NCBI GenBank assembly: GCA_963969395.1
Contig: OZ017797.1
Location: 27,032,001 to 27,096,000 of the forward strand
DNA from: Pseudoscleropodium purum
Lineage: Eukaryota; Streptophyta; Bryopsida; Hypnales; Brachytheciaceae
DNA length: 64,000 nt
Reading direction: 5' to 3'
The position numbers were made by a program, and so were the translations under genes. Below are positions 1-12,800 of the stretch, piece by piece. Below the pieces are notes generated by a model, which saw nothing but the letters and a program-made list of their open reading frames with translations, ran no database searches and was not told the origin of the DNA. The stretch's first letter is position 1; every line of letters begins with the position of its first letter.

Positions 1-1131
1 ACCCTGCAACTATACCTAAGTTGCAATTGATAATGCACTTTGACAATTACCAAACATAAGTAATTGAAACATATACACAAATTGTAATTACTACAACAAC
101 AATTTAATTTATATAAACATTAAATTCAATTGATAGACAACCTTGTTCACTTCAAAGGGAGTCATATTTTCTCATTATGTTTTTATATTTCTTAAACTAC
201 TTGTCCTCTTATATTAAATCTTATAGAAAGTCACACACTTTTACTTTTGAATTGGTTCCTCTTATATAAGTTTTTTCATATCATTTCACATCCATAAGAA
301 TAATGCATTTACATAAATACTTAAAATATTAATTATATGATTGCACTACAACATTTATATCATGAACATTAAATGTATGTTTAATTCTAAGAAATCTCTA
401 CTACATTCAAGTACCCATTGAAGCATTGGAAGAAGAATTTTCATTTGATCAAATTGTGGCACACTTTGACAATCTCCTTAGAATTCTTCTCCCAATCCTA
501 TTCATCATTGATTTGGTACTAGTACAAAGAGTTGTACTTGAGACACCAACTCCAAACTAATTTGTCTTCCTCCATATCACAATGTTGAGGGGCATTGTCT
601 TCGTTGAGTTCCCAATGTTTGGTAGTATGTATGGAATGAGATGGAACAACTCATACAAGTGCTTGTAGAAAGGAACTTTGCATAGACTTGTGCACCACCT
701 ACATTAACATACATCAAACTAATCAAGCACAATGAATAATACATGTATTCACATGAGTCCATTTGCATTCTATCTTTGGAGGCAAATTTGTTTACACAAA
801 TGGGACATTCTGTACCACACTCCTTTGAAATTCATTGATGATGTAGGGAACACAAAACTTAAATATACTGAAGAAAATATCAAAGGACATAAAAAAGCAC
901 CAACACCAACAAAATTCATGTTGGCATTATCTACATCTATCCTTTTAGAGTCTATGAGTATTGTCAATTAAAATTTGTTTTGTTGAATGAATTTCTTAGT
1001 AATTGCAATTATTAATGGTGTACAAATCAAATGGGCAAAAATTAGTGTAATATTAATATAATTGTACGATATAATGGCAAAAGACTAAAACAAAGAAAAA
1101 AAAAAAGGTCTTAATGTGTTTATTTTGTTTA
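1..1131. other. AT-rich intergenic DNA, no gene seen
   Basis: Strongly AT-rich sequence with only short, non-conserved reading frames on both strands. I see no exon with credible splice sites and no RNA gene signature. A MITE-like element begins at its right edge. Confidence 0.6.
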
Positions 1132-2012
1132 ACCCCTCAATGCCTAAGGCCTTTTGGGATTCAAAAACATCATTGCTTTTGAAGTATTATAGATCTAAAA
1201 TTCTAAATGTCACTAAGTTATAGATATCTCAACTATACAATCTTTTAGTGTACATGTTGTAAATGATGTGAGTCAAATTTTGAGTAATTTGGCCACATAG
1301 ATTACAAGATTATTGAAAATGTTTTAGTGTTGAAAATTATGGATGTTGAAATTTTCCTAAAAACACATTTGGAGGTGAAATTTGATTCTAAAACTACTCA
1401 AATGAAAAAATTAAAATTCTAAAGTCATTCAAGACTAGCATAAAAACACATTGGTGAAAGAAAATATCATTCAATTGACTCACAATGTCTGCAATATCAC
1501 TCATAACTTTTGGGATTAATATGAAATTTTTAGACATGCAAACTAGACTAGTATACACAAATTTTCCAAAAAGAATTATCGGAAAAAAACACTCTTTAAA
1601 GAAGAAACTACCAAAGTTCACTATAATTAAAAAATGTTTAGATTTTCAACTTTGAATTGCTCCCAAACATTCAAAACAACTTGGATTACCACTATAGCTA
1701 GACTTAAAGGAAAACATAATACACCAAATTTCATTGAAAACTAACATTGTCTAAAAGAGATACAACCTCCCAAAGTTGCAGCTATCAAATGGTGTTTGGT
1801 AGATTGAAATTGAACATGTGTACTTCAATTGGCTTCTAGAAAATCAATATATCTTGGATCAATTCAAAATTTTTACTACACAATCTAGAATAGAAAATAT
1901 AACTTTTTCAACAAGTTTTATTGAATTTGGACATTGGATGCACGAATTACAATACTTTGAATGAACTTGAAACTATGGGAGGATACTTTTGGTCCCCTTT
2001 GGCAATGAGGGA
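1132..2012 (+). mobile_element. PIF/Harbinger-like non-autonomous element, copy A
   Basis: The left end reads ACCCCTCAATGCC and the right end reads GGCAATGAGGGA, so the termini are imperfect inverted repeats. Both ends are flanked by TTA (1129-1131 and 2013-2015), the 3-bp target duplication typical of PIF/Harbinger elements. The interior is AT-rich and holds no transposase. A diverged copy in reverse orientation lies at 41117-42088, and internal stretches align along their length (for example the tract around 1200-1400 against 41800-42050). Assignment to the superfamily rests on termini and TTA only. Confidence 0.65.
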
Positions 2013-2015
2013 TTA

Positions 2016-5000
2016 TACAAAGAGAAATGAGAATCTTCATCAAATAAATCATATGAGCAATAGCAGAGCTCCACAATAGATTAGATGAAATACATTTTTG
2101 AAATAGTTTAGAGTATCATAATTTTGAAAACACACTTTTTAGCAAACAAATACATGTAAGGTCAATGCACTTGGCCAAATGCAAGAATGTCTAAGTTGGT
2201 ATTTATAGTGGTCTTTATTTCTAAATACTACATGAACTTCAATCAAATTCAATTGTAGTCCCAAAATATCCATTTTTTTGTATTTCATTTAAACTAAAAA
2301 GATAAAAATTGACAAGTTTAGTTTCTACTCATTTAAGAATTTAAATTTCAAAAATACAATAAATTATTGCAGGTGCAAACTCTATATGTTGATACTAAAA
2401 TATACTCACTCACTCTCTCACTCTCTTTGTATATAAATTTCAAATTTTGAAAAATATAACAAACAAATGTTTACAAATTTCAAATAATAGAACCACATTT
2501 AAGAGATTATTTGCTATTCTCCTGATTATGGACAATAATACTTGGCATGTAATTTACTGTCAGGTCTTGTACCCTTCCACCTCCCTTGACACCTTCCCAT
2601 GAAGTAGGCCTTAATGGACTAAGGTGCTTGTTTGCTTAGCTACTACCCAAAATAATGCTAATCCAGTGATACTGATCCTGGTATAATACGGTGACTTTTG
2701 GTGGAGTGTAACTTTTACGTTTTTCTTACAAAAAAATTACCACAGGACTAGTCTCATAAGACATTCTAGATTGAATGTACTTTGTGAAAAACACCGTATA
2801 ATTATGGTTATGTGCCCACCCTCTTCCTTTACTATGTGCTTGGTAAGACCATTCCAAAAGTTGACTCTGATTTTAGGGTTTTTTGAATTCTTGTACCTAA
2901 CATTGGTATATCTAATTGAATACTAAGAGTGGTGCACTACTTCACACAGTACCACAAGGGTACCCACGACCATAGGCTCCATCATTTTTTGAACTTGGTG
3001 TCATGGCCCTTTCTCCCTTTCTTCATCATTCAATGACAAGTAGTGTATTCTCAAAGTTCATTTTTAGTTTCTCATGCATTCAAACCTTGGCCATCAGAAC
3101 TACTTTGATCATTTTTGTTTGGCTACCACACAACATTACTCCACTCCCTCAACATAATTACTCCATCAAGTGATTATTTCATAACTTCAGTAGCAGTATA
3201 TTGCCCTAATTTGAGCCACTGTAACCAGCTTAGTATTTTCATAACGTTAGTTGTAGTTTGTTGCCCTCATTTGAGCCTTTGTAACGAATTTGGTATTAGT
3301 TGCTTGGAGAACCGCCTTTAGCTTTGAAGTTCACCCTCATGCTCCAATAGAAGAAGTTGAAAATAATAGTTGATTTGCAATATTTTGTAGCAATTTCGAT
3401 TCAGCATGATGGACGGTACTTCTAACATGGGACAGGTTCTATTATAATTCTTGAAATGTTGCTACAAGTTTTTTTAGCTTATAATTTTGTTTGCTCAATT
3501 CGTGCAAAGGATAACAATTGGAGTTTAATTGAAGACACCTTGCGTAAGTATACTAACAAACTTCTTGTGTATTGGGATGCATAGCTGCAAGTGAGATTAT
3601 TCCCCCTTGAGTTGAGCATCAAAAGTTACTTCTGATACTTTACGAAGAGTGTTTTTCCAAATGCCTAGGACTCTAGCTCGCTAGGGAGTTATTTAATCTA
3701 TAATTGTGAAACTCCTACCATGTGTAAATCAAATTTCTCTTCATTGATTGGTAGTCTTGTTGCTTGAGTTTATCCTCTGAAGCTAGTCTACGAGGTTTCT
3801 CGGTACCACCTTACATTTACATCTATAGATTGAATTGAGTACTGGTGTGTTGAATAATGTTGTGCTGGTAAATTTGGATGCATATTGATCCTTCCAACAT
3901 TAGGACTACTCTTTTAAGGTATCAACACATTACTGGTTATTCAAACTCTAATCTCTCATGTATTGCATATAATATGAAGAATGTCGAAATATTTGCTAAA
4001 TTTTGAAAAAAATCAATAGTGTTAGTTTATCTGCAAAATGCCGGATGATGATAATCATACTATACTTCAAATCTCGCCATAAATTATCTAGAAAGTGCCC
4101 TATAAATGGGATGTTATGTTACTTTCTTCTTTCTCTTTTACAAACTCCCTCTCTTCCAAATTATTTTTCATTGTTTAATCTTCAATTTTCATGAGATTCT
4201 AAAATTATTCTAATTTATATTAAAAATGATATAAATTTTTGAATTTATTTTATTTTAAAAATTGGAACAATTTATAACTTTAACATGAATGACTTTAAAA
4301 GTTTAACATTATAGAAAAGAAGTCTTCTTTTATTCAAAAAAGTTAAAAATTTATGTTAGTTTCATAAACTCAAAAGGTCAGAAGTAAGGAGATTTAGGTT
4401 GTAACAATAAATTTTTTATTTGATAATTTCCACACAACTTTAGACTTATTATTTGTATCAAAGAAAGAAATTTCAAATTAATTGAATTGTGTTTTAATAT
4501 TTTCTAATTAATATTTTGTTCTTCCTATACAAAATTTAGAAAATTGTATAGTTTTCAAAAATTATGTTCATCCCTTAAAGGCAAAATGTCCCTAAAAAAG
4601 ATGATGGATAGAAAAATGATTTCAGCTACTTGAATTTGTTATTTCATCCATTCTAATCTTTTATGTAGAATATGTTAATTATCTAACACTTTCATAATAT
4701 AAATTTTGAAAATTTATTTCTAGAAATATTCTATGAATTTTAGAATTGAATTTTTCAATGAATTTTTAGCTTTAAAAATATTTTACATTTTTTTTTATTG
4801 TATAGTGGAAAATTAAATTTAAAAAAATTATCATAGTTAGAGAAAAATAATCATAATCATTTCAAAACTTTATTTGTAATAAAAATTAGAAATAATCATT
4901 ATTTTTCATTTATTTGTATTATATTATTAGTAATAATTTGGACATATATATCCATTTTTTTTAATTAAAAGTTATTAATAAAAAAATATTCGAATTTTGT

Positions 5001-5248
5001 TATTAAATTTATCTATAGAAGGCTACTTCATAATGAATCATTGGAAATTATAAAATCTTTAAAAAAATCCATGACCTTTAAAATTAACGTTATGCATACT
5101 AATAAACTACATATAATATATTTTATATAATAAAAATATAAAATTTGAATTCACATATAATTTATACAAACAAAATGATGTTTTTCCTTATTCATATTTA
5201 ATTAATCTTGAGATGTTGCAATAGACAAAAAGCGTCTAATGAATGACC
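2016..5248. other. AT-rich intergenic DNA, no gene seen
   Basis: About 3.2 kb of AT-rich sequence with scattered short frames and a small CTCACT-type simple repeat near 2405-2425. Nothing looks like a conserved protein, tRNA or rRNA. The stretch 4200-5220 is extremely AT-rich. Confidence 0.55.
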
Positions 5249-5256
5249 TTAATAAC

Positions 5257-5568
5257 CAAGGTTGATAGGACGGTTGGATGTCCGGGACGTCTGGTCGTGG
5301 ACGCTGTGTCCGCAGCGTCCGCTGACATTTGCGGTCTTAGCGGACGCATCGTCCGCCTATCCCTCCGTCCGCCCCGGTACGGCCGTCCGATCGATACGCG
5401 GACTGATGTGGTCTGTATGATCTGGGAGTCCGCCTCAGGCCGTCCGCCCTGCCCCGCCCGTCCGCCTTTCGACGGGGGGAGGGACGCTGCGTCCGCTGGC
5501 GTCCGTGAGGACGGACGTCCGGGTTACGAACGCTATTTTGGGGCGGATGTATTGATTTGTCAACCCTG
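5257..5568 (+). mobile_element. GC-rich hAT-like MITE with iterated GTCCG motifs
   Basis: A 312-bp insertion whose ends are CAAGGTTGATA (left) and, read inward on the other strand, CAGGGTTGACA (right). It is flanked by a perfect 8-bp direct repeat TTAATAAC at 5249-5256 and 5569-5576. CARGGTTGAYA termini plus an 8-bp duplication fit hAT-superfamily elements. The interior is sharply GC-rich inside AT-rich flanks and carries about twelve GTCCG pentamers on the + strand and a few CGGAC, like the subterminal binding repeats of hAT elements. A 109-codon open frame crosses most of it, but its arginine/proline-rich translation is what the repeat composition would give, and I do not call it a gene. 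Confidence 0.8.
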
Positions 5569-5576
5569 TTAATAAC

Positions 5577-7140
5577 AAAAAATGCAATTATTGTATCTAA
5601 AAATCTTATAATTTTCGTTGCTTATCTATTACTAAACCCTCGTCCTTTTAAAATTAATGTTATTTTAGCATGTCCTACACTTACTTATAAAACTTCAATT
5701 ATATAATAGGAAATCTTTTGCTTTTTTAACCCTATAACAACATGGTGACCTTAAACTACCAATGTAAGAGAGAGAATCTTTCTATATAAGATAGAAGTGC
5801 ATATGTTCATCTTTGGAATTTTGTGTGAAAATGGATGGTCTTACACAATGGTTTGACCTCCAGTAATTGCTCTTAGATTTATTAAGCAAATGATTCACAT
5901 AATACCCCAAAAGATGATTTCTACTTTGATTAGCCTATTGTTCCAAGGTTAAATTCAAGTTCTTTTTTGTCTTAAAAATCTTGAATTCAAACTTGTCTCT
6001 ACCGTATGTCCCTTTGTATGACGAATAATTTTTGGTTTAGTGGTAGTGGAGAAACTTCTTCCTAAGCTTACCTTATTCAAGAATTTTTATGTTGTTACAA
6101 TCATGTTGGCAGAGCAGCATATAATTTTTGCAATTTTGATACTTTGGTTGTGACATTAAAAACTTAAAGAGGCCATGGTATGACATTAATCATTTAGTAC
6201 TCCAATGTCCAATTTTTGGACATTGAATGGAGTGAAATTCATGTTTCTTTTTTATTATTGTTTTGATGAAGGTCATCTTAATTTGTGAAGATACTTTATC
6301 AAATTCTTGTCCTATCTAATGGTTGGATTTGGTGTTATTAGAATACATATTTTTTTGAAATTACAAATGTGGAAGTATGTCAAGTGGTTGACCAAGCCAA
6401 AATTGCATTGACTCTAGTTCAAACTTGGATTTGCAAAACTGAAGTCATCATAGATTTGAAGAATACAAAAACTCCCCCTAAAACACCATGTAAAGAGAAC
6501 CTTATTTCAAATCTATTCCAACAAATTGTACTCAAAAAATGATAATATTTTGCTTGTAATTAAATTTAGAAGGAATTTCAAAATTTTCCTTTCAAAATTT
6601 GTAAAAAAATATTGGTGATAGAATTTGTGAATCTAATTGTATTGATGGAATCTAAAACTCAAAATCCACATTCAATTTTTATTTATTTCAAAATATTCTT
6701 CCAAATAATATTTTATGATGATTTTTCTCAAATTATTAATTCTAGAGAAGGATTTATACCTTTAAAGGTTAACCGTTAAATGTTGACATGGACGTTTAGC
6801 ATCTAATGAATGATAGAGATTTTTTTAATAGGACAAAAGTTCAACTATTCATCCTCATAATCTTATTGTGAAAAGGAAAGGTCTTCTATAATAGTTTGAC
6901 TTCCAATGAGTACTTTTGCAATATTTTAAACCAATGATTAACATGTAATGAAAAGGGACGATTTCCAAAGTCACCCCTTCCTCCTGAAGAGGTGCGTGTA
7001 AACAACAAACCTGAACTGAAGAGTCGTCCGTCCTTGAAGCCAAAATCTCAATACACGAGAGGATGACAAGTGTTGTGTTCCATGTGGCAAAGCCTTTGAG
7101 CGCAATCAGGCTGACTTGGCACAGACCCAGACCTAGGTGG
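5577..7140. other. Intergenic DNA with degraded repeats, no gene seen
   Basis: AT-rich sequence upstream of the heat-shock gene. Two similar stretches, about 5780-5930 and 6830-6980, are diverged direct repeats, both containing a GGTCTT-near-GTTTGAC block. The part between them includes a copy of a dispersed repeat (6170-6660). No coding exon is visible. Confidence 0.5.
6170..6660 (+). repeat. Dispersed repeat, copy 1 (reverse copy at 24.0-24.5 kb)
   Basis: This stretch aligns to the reverse complement of about 24000-24490 with few gaps. A shared block is AGAGAACCTTATTTCAAAT at about 6496 on this strand. No terminal repeats or target duplication were identified, so the class is unknown. By eye the copies are roughly 75-85 percent alike. 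Confidence 0.65.
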
Positions 7141-7166
7141 ACCTCTCTTCTTGAGCTCCTAGGCTC

Positions 7167-7248
7167 TTCTGGCACCTTCTTCTTTGCCTTGCATGCAGCA
7201 AGGAGTTTCTAGTCTCTTCCAGAAGCAATCCCCTCTGGTTTATAAAAA
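7167..7248 (+). promoter_or_regulatory. Heat-shock elements and TATA box of the sHSP gene
   Basis: TTC at 7167-7169 and TTC at 7177-7179 are spaced as in a gapped heat-shock element. TTCCAGAA at 7217-7224 is a head-to-tail HSE pair (TTCnnGAA). A TATA box TATAAAAA lies at 7241-7248, about 230 bp before the start codon. The arrangement, HSEs just upstream of TATA, is that of heat-shock-factor-driven genes. Inferred from sequence only. Confidence 0.65.
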
Positions 7249-7475
7249 CCGTCTCCGAGTTTCGAATTTTTCCATGCTCAGTTTGCATTGTGATTGCGAC
7301 CAATTCGAGTAAATTTGTTGCCATTGATCTCACCTTCTTGCAGAGCTGACCCAGCTTTGCGTCTCTCACTATATTGAGAGAACTTTCTCACGTACACGGT
7401 GTGTGTAGATTTACGAGCGAGGTCTTTAGGGTTTACACGAGGAGCTTGCGTTTTTCGTTGAATCAGTTGCCGAGT

Positions 7476-8464
7476 ATGGATTTTGTTGTGCTGGACACGG
7501 ATCCGTTCCTGACGACATTGCACCAGCTGGTTCATCACCCCCACCCCAACCCGGAGAGCGACTTGGAGAGGAAAATCAAGCGGCAGCGTCGAGAGAGCCG
7601 TGACCATGAGGAACGGCGGCACGTGACTGTTGCCACTCCTGTTGATGTGAAGGATAATGGAGATGCGTATCTTTTCATTGCAGATGTTCCCGGATTACGG
7701 AAGAGCGACATTGAGGTAATCTTGTTTTCCTTGCACTCTGCTTAGTTTATGCATTTTATTCTCTCTAGTGACACACTCTGTAGTTGCATATCTACAGTGC
7801 ATTATCAGAATCTATCATGCACTTCTGAGTGGACAAGAAGTTGTGGATACATGTAGAAGTTCATTTGTCCACTCGGGGCTGTATCATTCGGAGTTGAGTG
7901 TATCTGAATAATTTACGAAGCTTCTCTTCATTTCTTTCGCGATTGCTAGAACTCTGAGAGGAAAAGATTAGCATTTTATGGCACCGAACACCGCTCCAAA
8001 TTATAGAATGTGGTTATTCGCAGTCGGTGTACCTTCCTAATTTCCTTACAATTCGAAGTTCACCAGAGTTTTATTTTTCACTGTCTCGTTGCAGTTCTAA
8101 TGGCATATCATCATGGTCGAGTTCTCTCTATTTATTACTCTCCCAATTGATGGTAGATGTGCTTCAAAATTACTAATGGCCATCTTTATATATTTTGCAG
8201 GTTCAGGTTGAGAATGACAATGTGCTAACGATGCGGGGTAAGAGAAAAGTTGACGAGAAAGATGAGAAAGCAGGTGACCCTACAAAGTTCATACGGATGG
8301 AACGGAGCCCTGTGAAATTGATGCGGCAATTTAATCTCCCTTCTGATGCAAAGGCGGATGGTATTACTGCTGCATGCGTAGATGGTGTGTTGACGGTCAC
8401 AGTACCTAAAACCCCGCCTCCAGAACCCGAGAAACCCAAGACGATACAAATTTCTGTTAGTTAG
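7476..8464 (+). CDS. Cytosolic class II small heat-shock protein (HSP20 family), 167 aa
   Basis: Two exons, 7476-7715 and 8201-8464, join in phase 0 across a 485-bp GT-AG intron and give 167 residues. The product is an ATP-independent holdase chaperone. The first residues ([10 protein letters not shown]) are the class II N-terminal signature. The alpha-crystallin domain runs from about residue 50 to 152 and contains the VPGL loop near 71-74 and the GVLTV hallmark at 142-146. The tail ends [10 protein letters not shown], as class II proteins do. No organelle target or ER signal is present, so the place is cytosol/nucleus. The start is the ATG at 7476, the first that gives the conserved N-terminus. 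HSEs upstream imply heat induction. An intron inside the alpha-crystallin domain is notable because many plant sHSP genes are intronless. Family is certain, class very likely. Confidence 0.92.
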
Positions 8465-9873
8465 AAAGCTCAATCGTGACTTGGAAATTGGAGAGCCTAC
8501 GACGATGATAGTCCAGAGTTGCAGAAGACATCCTTGCTTGGGATATCCATGATTTGCAGCAGTCACATCTTCAGCAAATATTCTCAATCCAGGGTTTTTG
8601 TTTTTCGTACCAAGTAGGAATGAGATCTTAACTTGAAAGGTAGAATTTTGGTCCAGATTTTGAACTTTCCGTTAAGTCTTCAACGTCATAGTCTCTGAAA
8701 TCACACTGGAAAGCTAGCCCAGGGGGCCTGATGTGGCGTTTAAAGGCTAACCTGAAGTAGCTGTAGCGTTTTAGGATGTAGAAACTAAGTGACGCAGGAT
8801 TTTTCCTTCGACGAAGACCTGCCTGGTGGCTGGATTGATCTTGTGAACACTCGAAATTTGGACAAGTTTTGAAACTTCAAGAAAAACAGCGTAGGAAAAC
8901 TCTGGAAAAGTAGTCTCATGAGATGTCTGCAACGTACTTGTAGTTGTGAACTGCGGTCTGGTTCTACAACCACTGTTATGCTATCAATACCACATTCTCT
9001 GTAATTTGCATTGTCTGATCTGCATTTCTCTTTTCGTTTCAGTTTCCCCCGGGCTCACGCAAGCAGCTAACCCGGACATATGTACTTTGCTGCGCCACTA
9101 TATTGTCCATCAGAGAGGTACCCTTCAGGCTGATGCTGTCTAAATGCCTACGAGTAAATTCGACCGACACTGCAGAAAACAGAAGTACAAAATATGTTCC
9201 CTTGCCATAAAATTAAGAAACACAGTGTTTTACACCCAGATGTCACGAATACAACTTCTCGAATACGACGTTCTCTGTTCTTTCAGAACTCACTCTGTAG
9301 TCTGTATTCTTACACTGCCATTAAAAAAAGTTGAGAGTAAACAATATGGACATCATAGCATATCAATTATCAAAGCCACGCTAAGACATCCTTGCTAGAT
9401 GCAAATGTCAGAATAAGTTTAGAATGTGCAACACCTGGAATCCTTCTGCATGGAATATTTCTATTCGTCTTCATCTCTGTTTCTTGTGATTCCATTGTAA
9501 CCATCTTCAATAACAACTCCTGCCCAAACTATCCGAGAACTGCATGTGACCTAATTTCATGCACAAGTTTACCCAATTATACAATACCCAAGTTGGGAGA
9601 TCCACTGAGAACAACTCTCAAAACAACATTGGGATGCACGTTGTGGAAACCCATGTCATTCCAGAATAATGGATTGCCCGATTAAATCACTTATAAATTG
9701 TCCGATTAACGCCATGTTGTTTGAACGACATTGGGAAGTTAAAACCTTGATTTGGGAGCACCTGGTATACTTATCAAACCAAATGCATGCATTCAAATGA
9801 CATTCCATAACATGGGATGCCATTAAAACCATGTTAATGTTACTGTACGCACCTGCTTCTCACATGTGGGATC
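8465..9873. other. Convergent 3' region between sHSP and glycosyltransferase genes
   Basis: Sequence of gene-island composition that should contain the 3' untranslated regions of two convergent genes. Short open frames on both strands have no recognisable domain and no supporting splice sites. I see no additional gene. Confidence 0.5.
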
Positions 9874-12800
9874 CTAATGAAAGTCACATTTAGAAGGGAC
9901 TCGCCACGTCTGAGATTGTGTATTGTTTCCTTGGTTCCGGGGATCCGCAGCTGTATCACGGTAAGCCTTCCAATCCTCCCGTGCCAGACGAAGGTCATGG
10001 AGCTTGCTGCTCAACCCGATGCAGCAATTTGAGTGCATAGTCACAACTCTGCTCATGTCTCGGCTAACCTGCGCACGCACACGATCCAAAGTCAGATAAA
10101 TTTTCATAACATTTTTTTCAGATTGACTTGACTGGCTTTCTAAAGTTGAAATTTATGCACATTCTTCTACTACCGTAGTAATAGAATTTTGTATTGGCAT
10201 TTTGTTGCCTCTCACTGTATCAAAAGTACAGGAGGCTTTGCATTGACAAAAGCCACATTGTGAGGATGTTTGAGTCGGAGCTCACTTAAAAAGTGAACGA
10301 AGTGGCACTAGGACAGAGCGACTCATAGTTAGCAGCAGCTCGTTATATTATTGATAGCAAGATACTAAGCTAACATTCAAACTTCAACCCTTAGAGAGAG
10401 GACACTTGTACATTTGGGGATATTGTACTCCCTTTGTCCCGAAACAAGTGTCACTCTAGGTTTTTTTGAAAACATTATATCCCTAATTCAGTGATCATGT
10501 TTTGAAAAGCATAAATTCAAAAGGGTCCAAATGTGTATACTCATTGTAACCAAAATAAAATTGGACATCTAGAAAACAAGCCTCTTCTATAAGACCTACT
10601 CAAAACAATCTTTAGGTACAAAAACATGAGGTTCAAAGAAGACCCCATTTTTGGATGGAGGGAATAATTTTTCCTATTCAAGAAGATAGCAATACCAAAA
10701 AGAGACACTTTTTCTAGCCCTACTTCATCAAAGGTCTCATGATCAAAAAACATTAGATTAGGTTATTAGCAAACTTAAGAGAAATGTAGCTTAAGTGGTT
10801 TTGTAATTTTTTGACACTTTTGTAATATTTTGTGAACTCTCAAAGTTGAAAACATAGGATAGTCTATACTTAACACTAGACTCACCTTGAATGAATACTC
10901 TTGAAGCACAAAAGGTCTCAACTTTCATTATTGGTTGCTTTAAAAGAATCTTCACCTTCCATTAGTTGCTTCTTGAAATTTTTTTGGTGGCTTTGAGTCT
11001 TTATAGTGTTCATTCAAGGACATTTTACTAGGTATTGGAGAATGAAATATGTCTCTTTTAGGTGCTACTACCTTAAAGTAAAGCACCACCTAGCTTTAGG
11101 ACGGCCTAAAATGAGCATAAAAGGGTGACAAAAAGAGCCACTACATCCCAAAATCGCCACAATCTCTCGAGAGCAACCAATTGAAGTTGAAGAGTTCTTT
11201 AATGCATCCAAAGGGGGTCAGAGCATCTTTTGCTTCAAACATAGCAGTTTAAGGTGAGTCTGGTGTGGGTTGTATTAAGGGAGGTGTAAGTAGGCACTGT
11301 ATGCTTTCAACTTAGAAAATTTGCAAATATTTCCCCAGTGTTGAAAATTTACAAACCAACATGGGTTGGATTCCTAACAAACGAATGCCTCAAAAAGAAA
11401 TTCGAAATTTGACCTCAGGAACCCGAAGCAAGTGGCCGTCTTGGGTGCGGCTACCTTACTGGGATTCTGAAGAGCGATTGTGAGTCACCGTCTTACCTGA
11501 CAAAACCCCGAGAAGTAAACGGTGTCATAGAACTGAACCTTCAAGCCCATCTCCCCAATCCAGTCCTGGTGGCGCCGAAACAGGGCCGTGAGCACATGCT
11601 GGTCATTCTTGGCGGGACTCCGTTGCCCTAATTCGTACCAGAGCTTGTAGAGCTGAATGGTGCGGTTGTTGCTGCGCGTGTACAAGAAGCCGGAGTTCGG
11701 CCAGTTGCTGCGCAAGTCGAACGGACGGTGATGGAATTTGTCCGTGGAGATATGGAAGTCCATCGTCTCAGAAAACACCGACAAAGGGTTGCGGAACCAC
11801 AAGATGTCTCCGTCCTGCAAACAGAAGAGAATGTCCCTCCCCACCCACCCCCAGCAAATAAGAATGCAGTTTAAAATGACAACATTTGTTCAGAACAATT
11901 GGTAAAATTGAAACGTATTATGAAAGGAAACTTATCAGAGCATTGATCGTAGGTAAGTTGGCGATTGGAAACTTGTCCATTTCATAGAACTTGCCTCACT
12001 TGAATGATCAGATTTGTTAATTTAAGGTGCACATTCAAATGTAAAAGAAATGCTCTAAAACTAAGACTGGTTGAGAACTGAGAAACTGAAGAAAGCAAGT
12101 TAACATTGGGATTTGAATGTCGTTTCAGAATCGCAGAAATCGCAGATTTTGATGTTTTTCAAGGAGCGGGTTTGCGCTAGGTAATGCCAGGGTGGAGTGC
12201 AGGATCTTTCCGAGTACACAGGAACTTCAATCATCTGGAATTCCTAGATTCTTTCTTTCTTCAGAGAGTGCCATTTCCGGGATATGGAACGGGCACATTT
12301 TCCCTGATGTCAACAGTTTCCCAGTAATGCAAATAGCTAGGAAATATTTGCACAAATTGAATTGCACCAAATCACGAGGAAAAAGACTTCAGCATATATA
12401 CATTTCCCATGTGGAAATCCAAGATATGGATTCTCCTTGTGGTAGCAAGAAGACGAATCTAATCCCAGTTGCAAAACTTCTTGTATCCGAACTCATGATT
12501 GCTAAGTAGGCAAATTTCACACAGTTGCTGCATACCTCTTGTTGAGAAAATCAGCATCAACAAAACAACATGGGATTTCAATGTGGTTTTCAACGTTTCA
12601 ACAAGAAGTTTGCAGCGTTATTAGAATGGATTAACGTCAATTCTATTAAATGGGCAAAAATTTCACGGTCTTGGCACTTTTCAGGACACTAATAGAAAAT
12701 AGGTCGTTGGGCATAGTATGGGAACTTCGTTCGCAAATGCCCTCATGGACCTGTGGATCTAAGCTCTAAGCCCTAAACCCTCAAATGAAGATATATTTTC

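Noticed and set aside
5243..5572. 109-codon open frame through the GC-rich island
   Set aside because: It is explained by the stop-poor, GTCCG-rich repeat composition of the MITE and overruns both inverted ends and target-site borders.
12761..12785. AAACCCT units as an interstitial telomere
   Set aside because: Only one or two units occur here and at about 42172, 51315 and 59660; these are scattered telo-box-like motifs, not telomere arrays.
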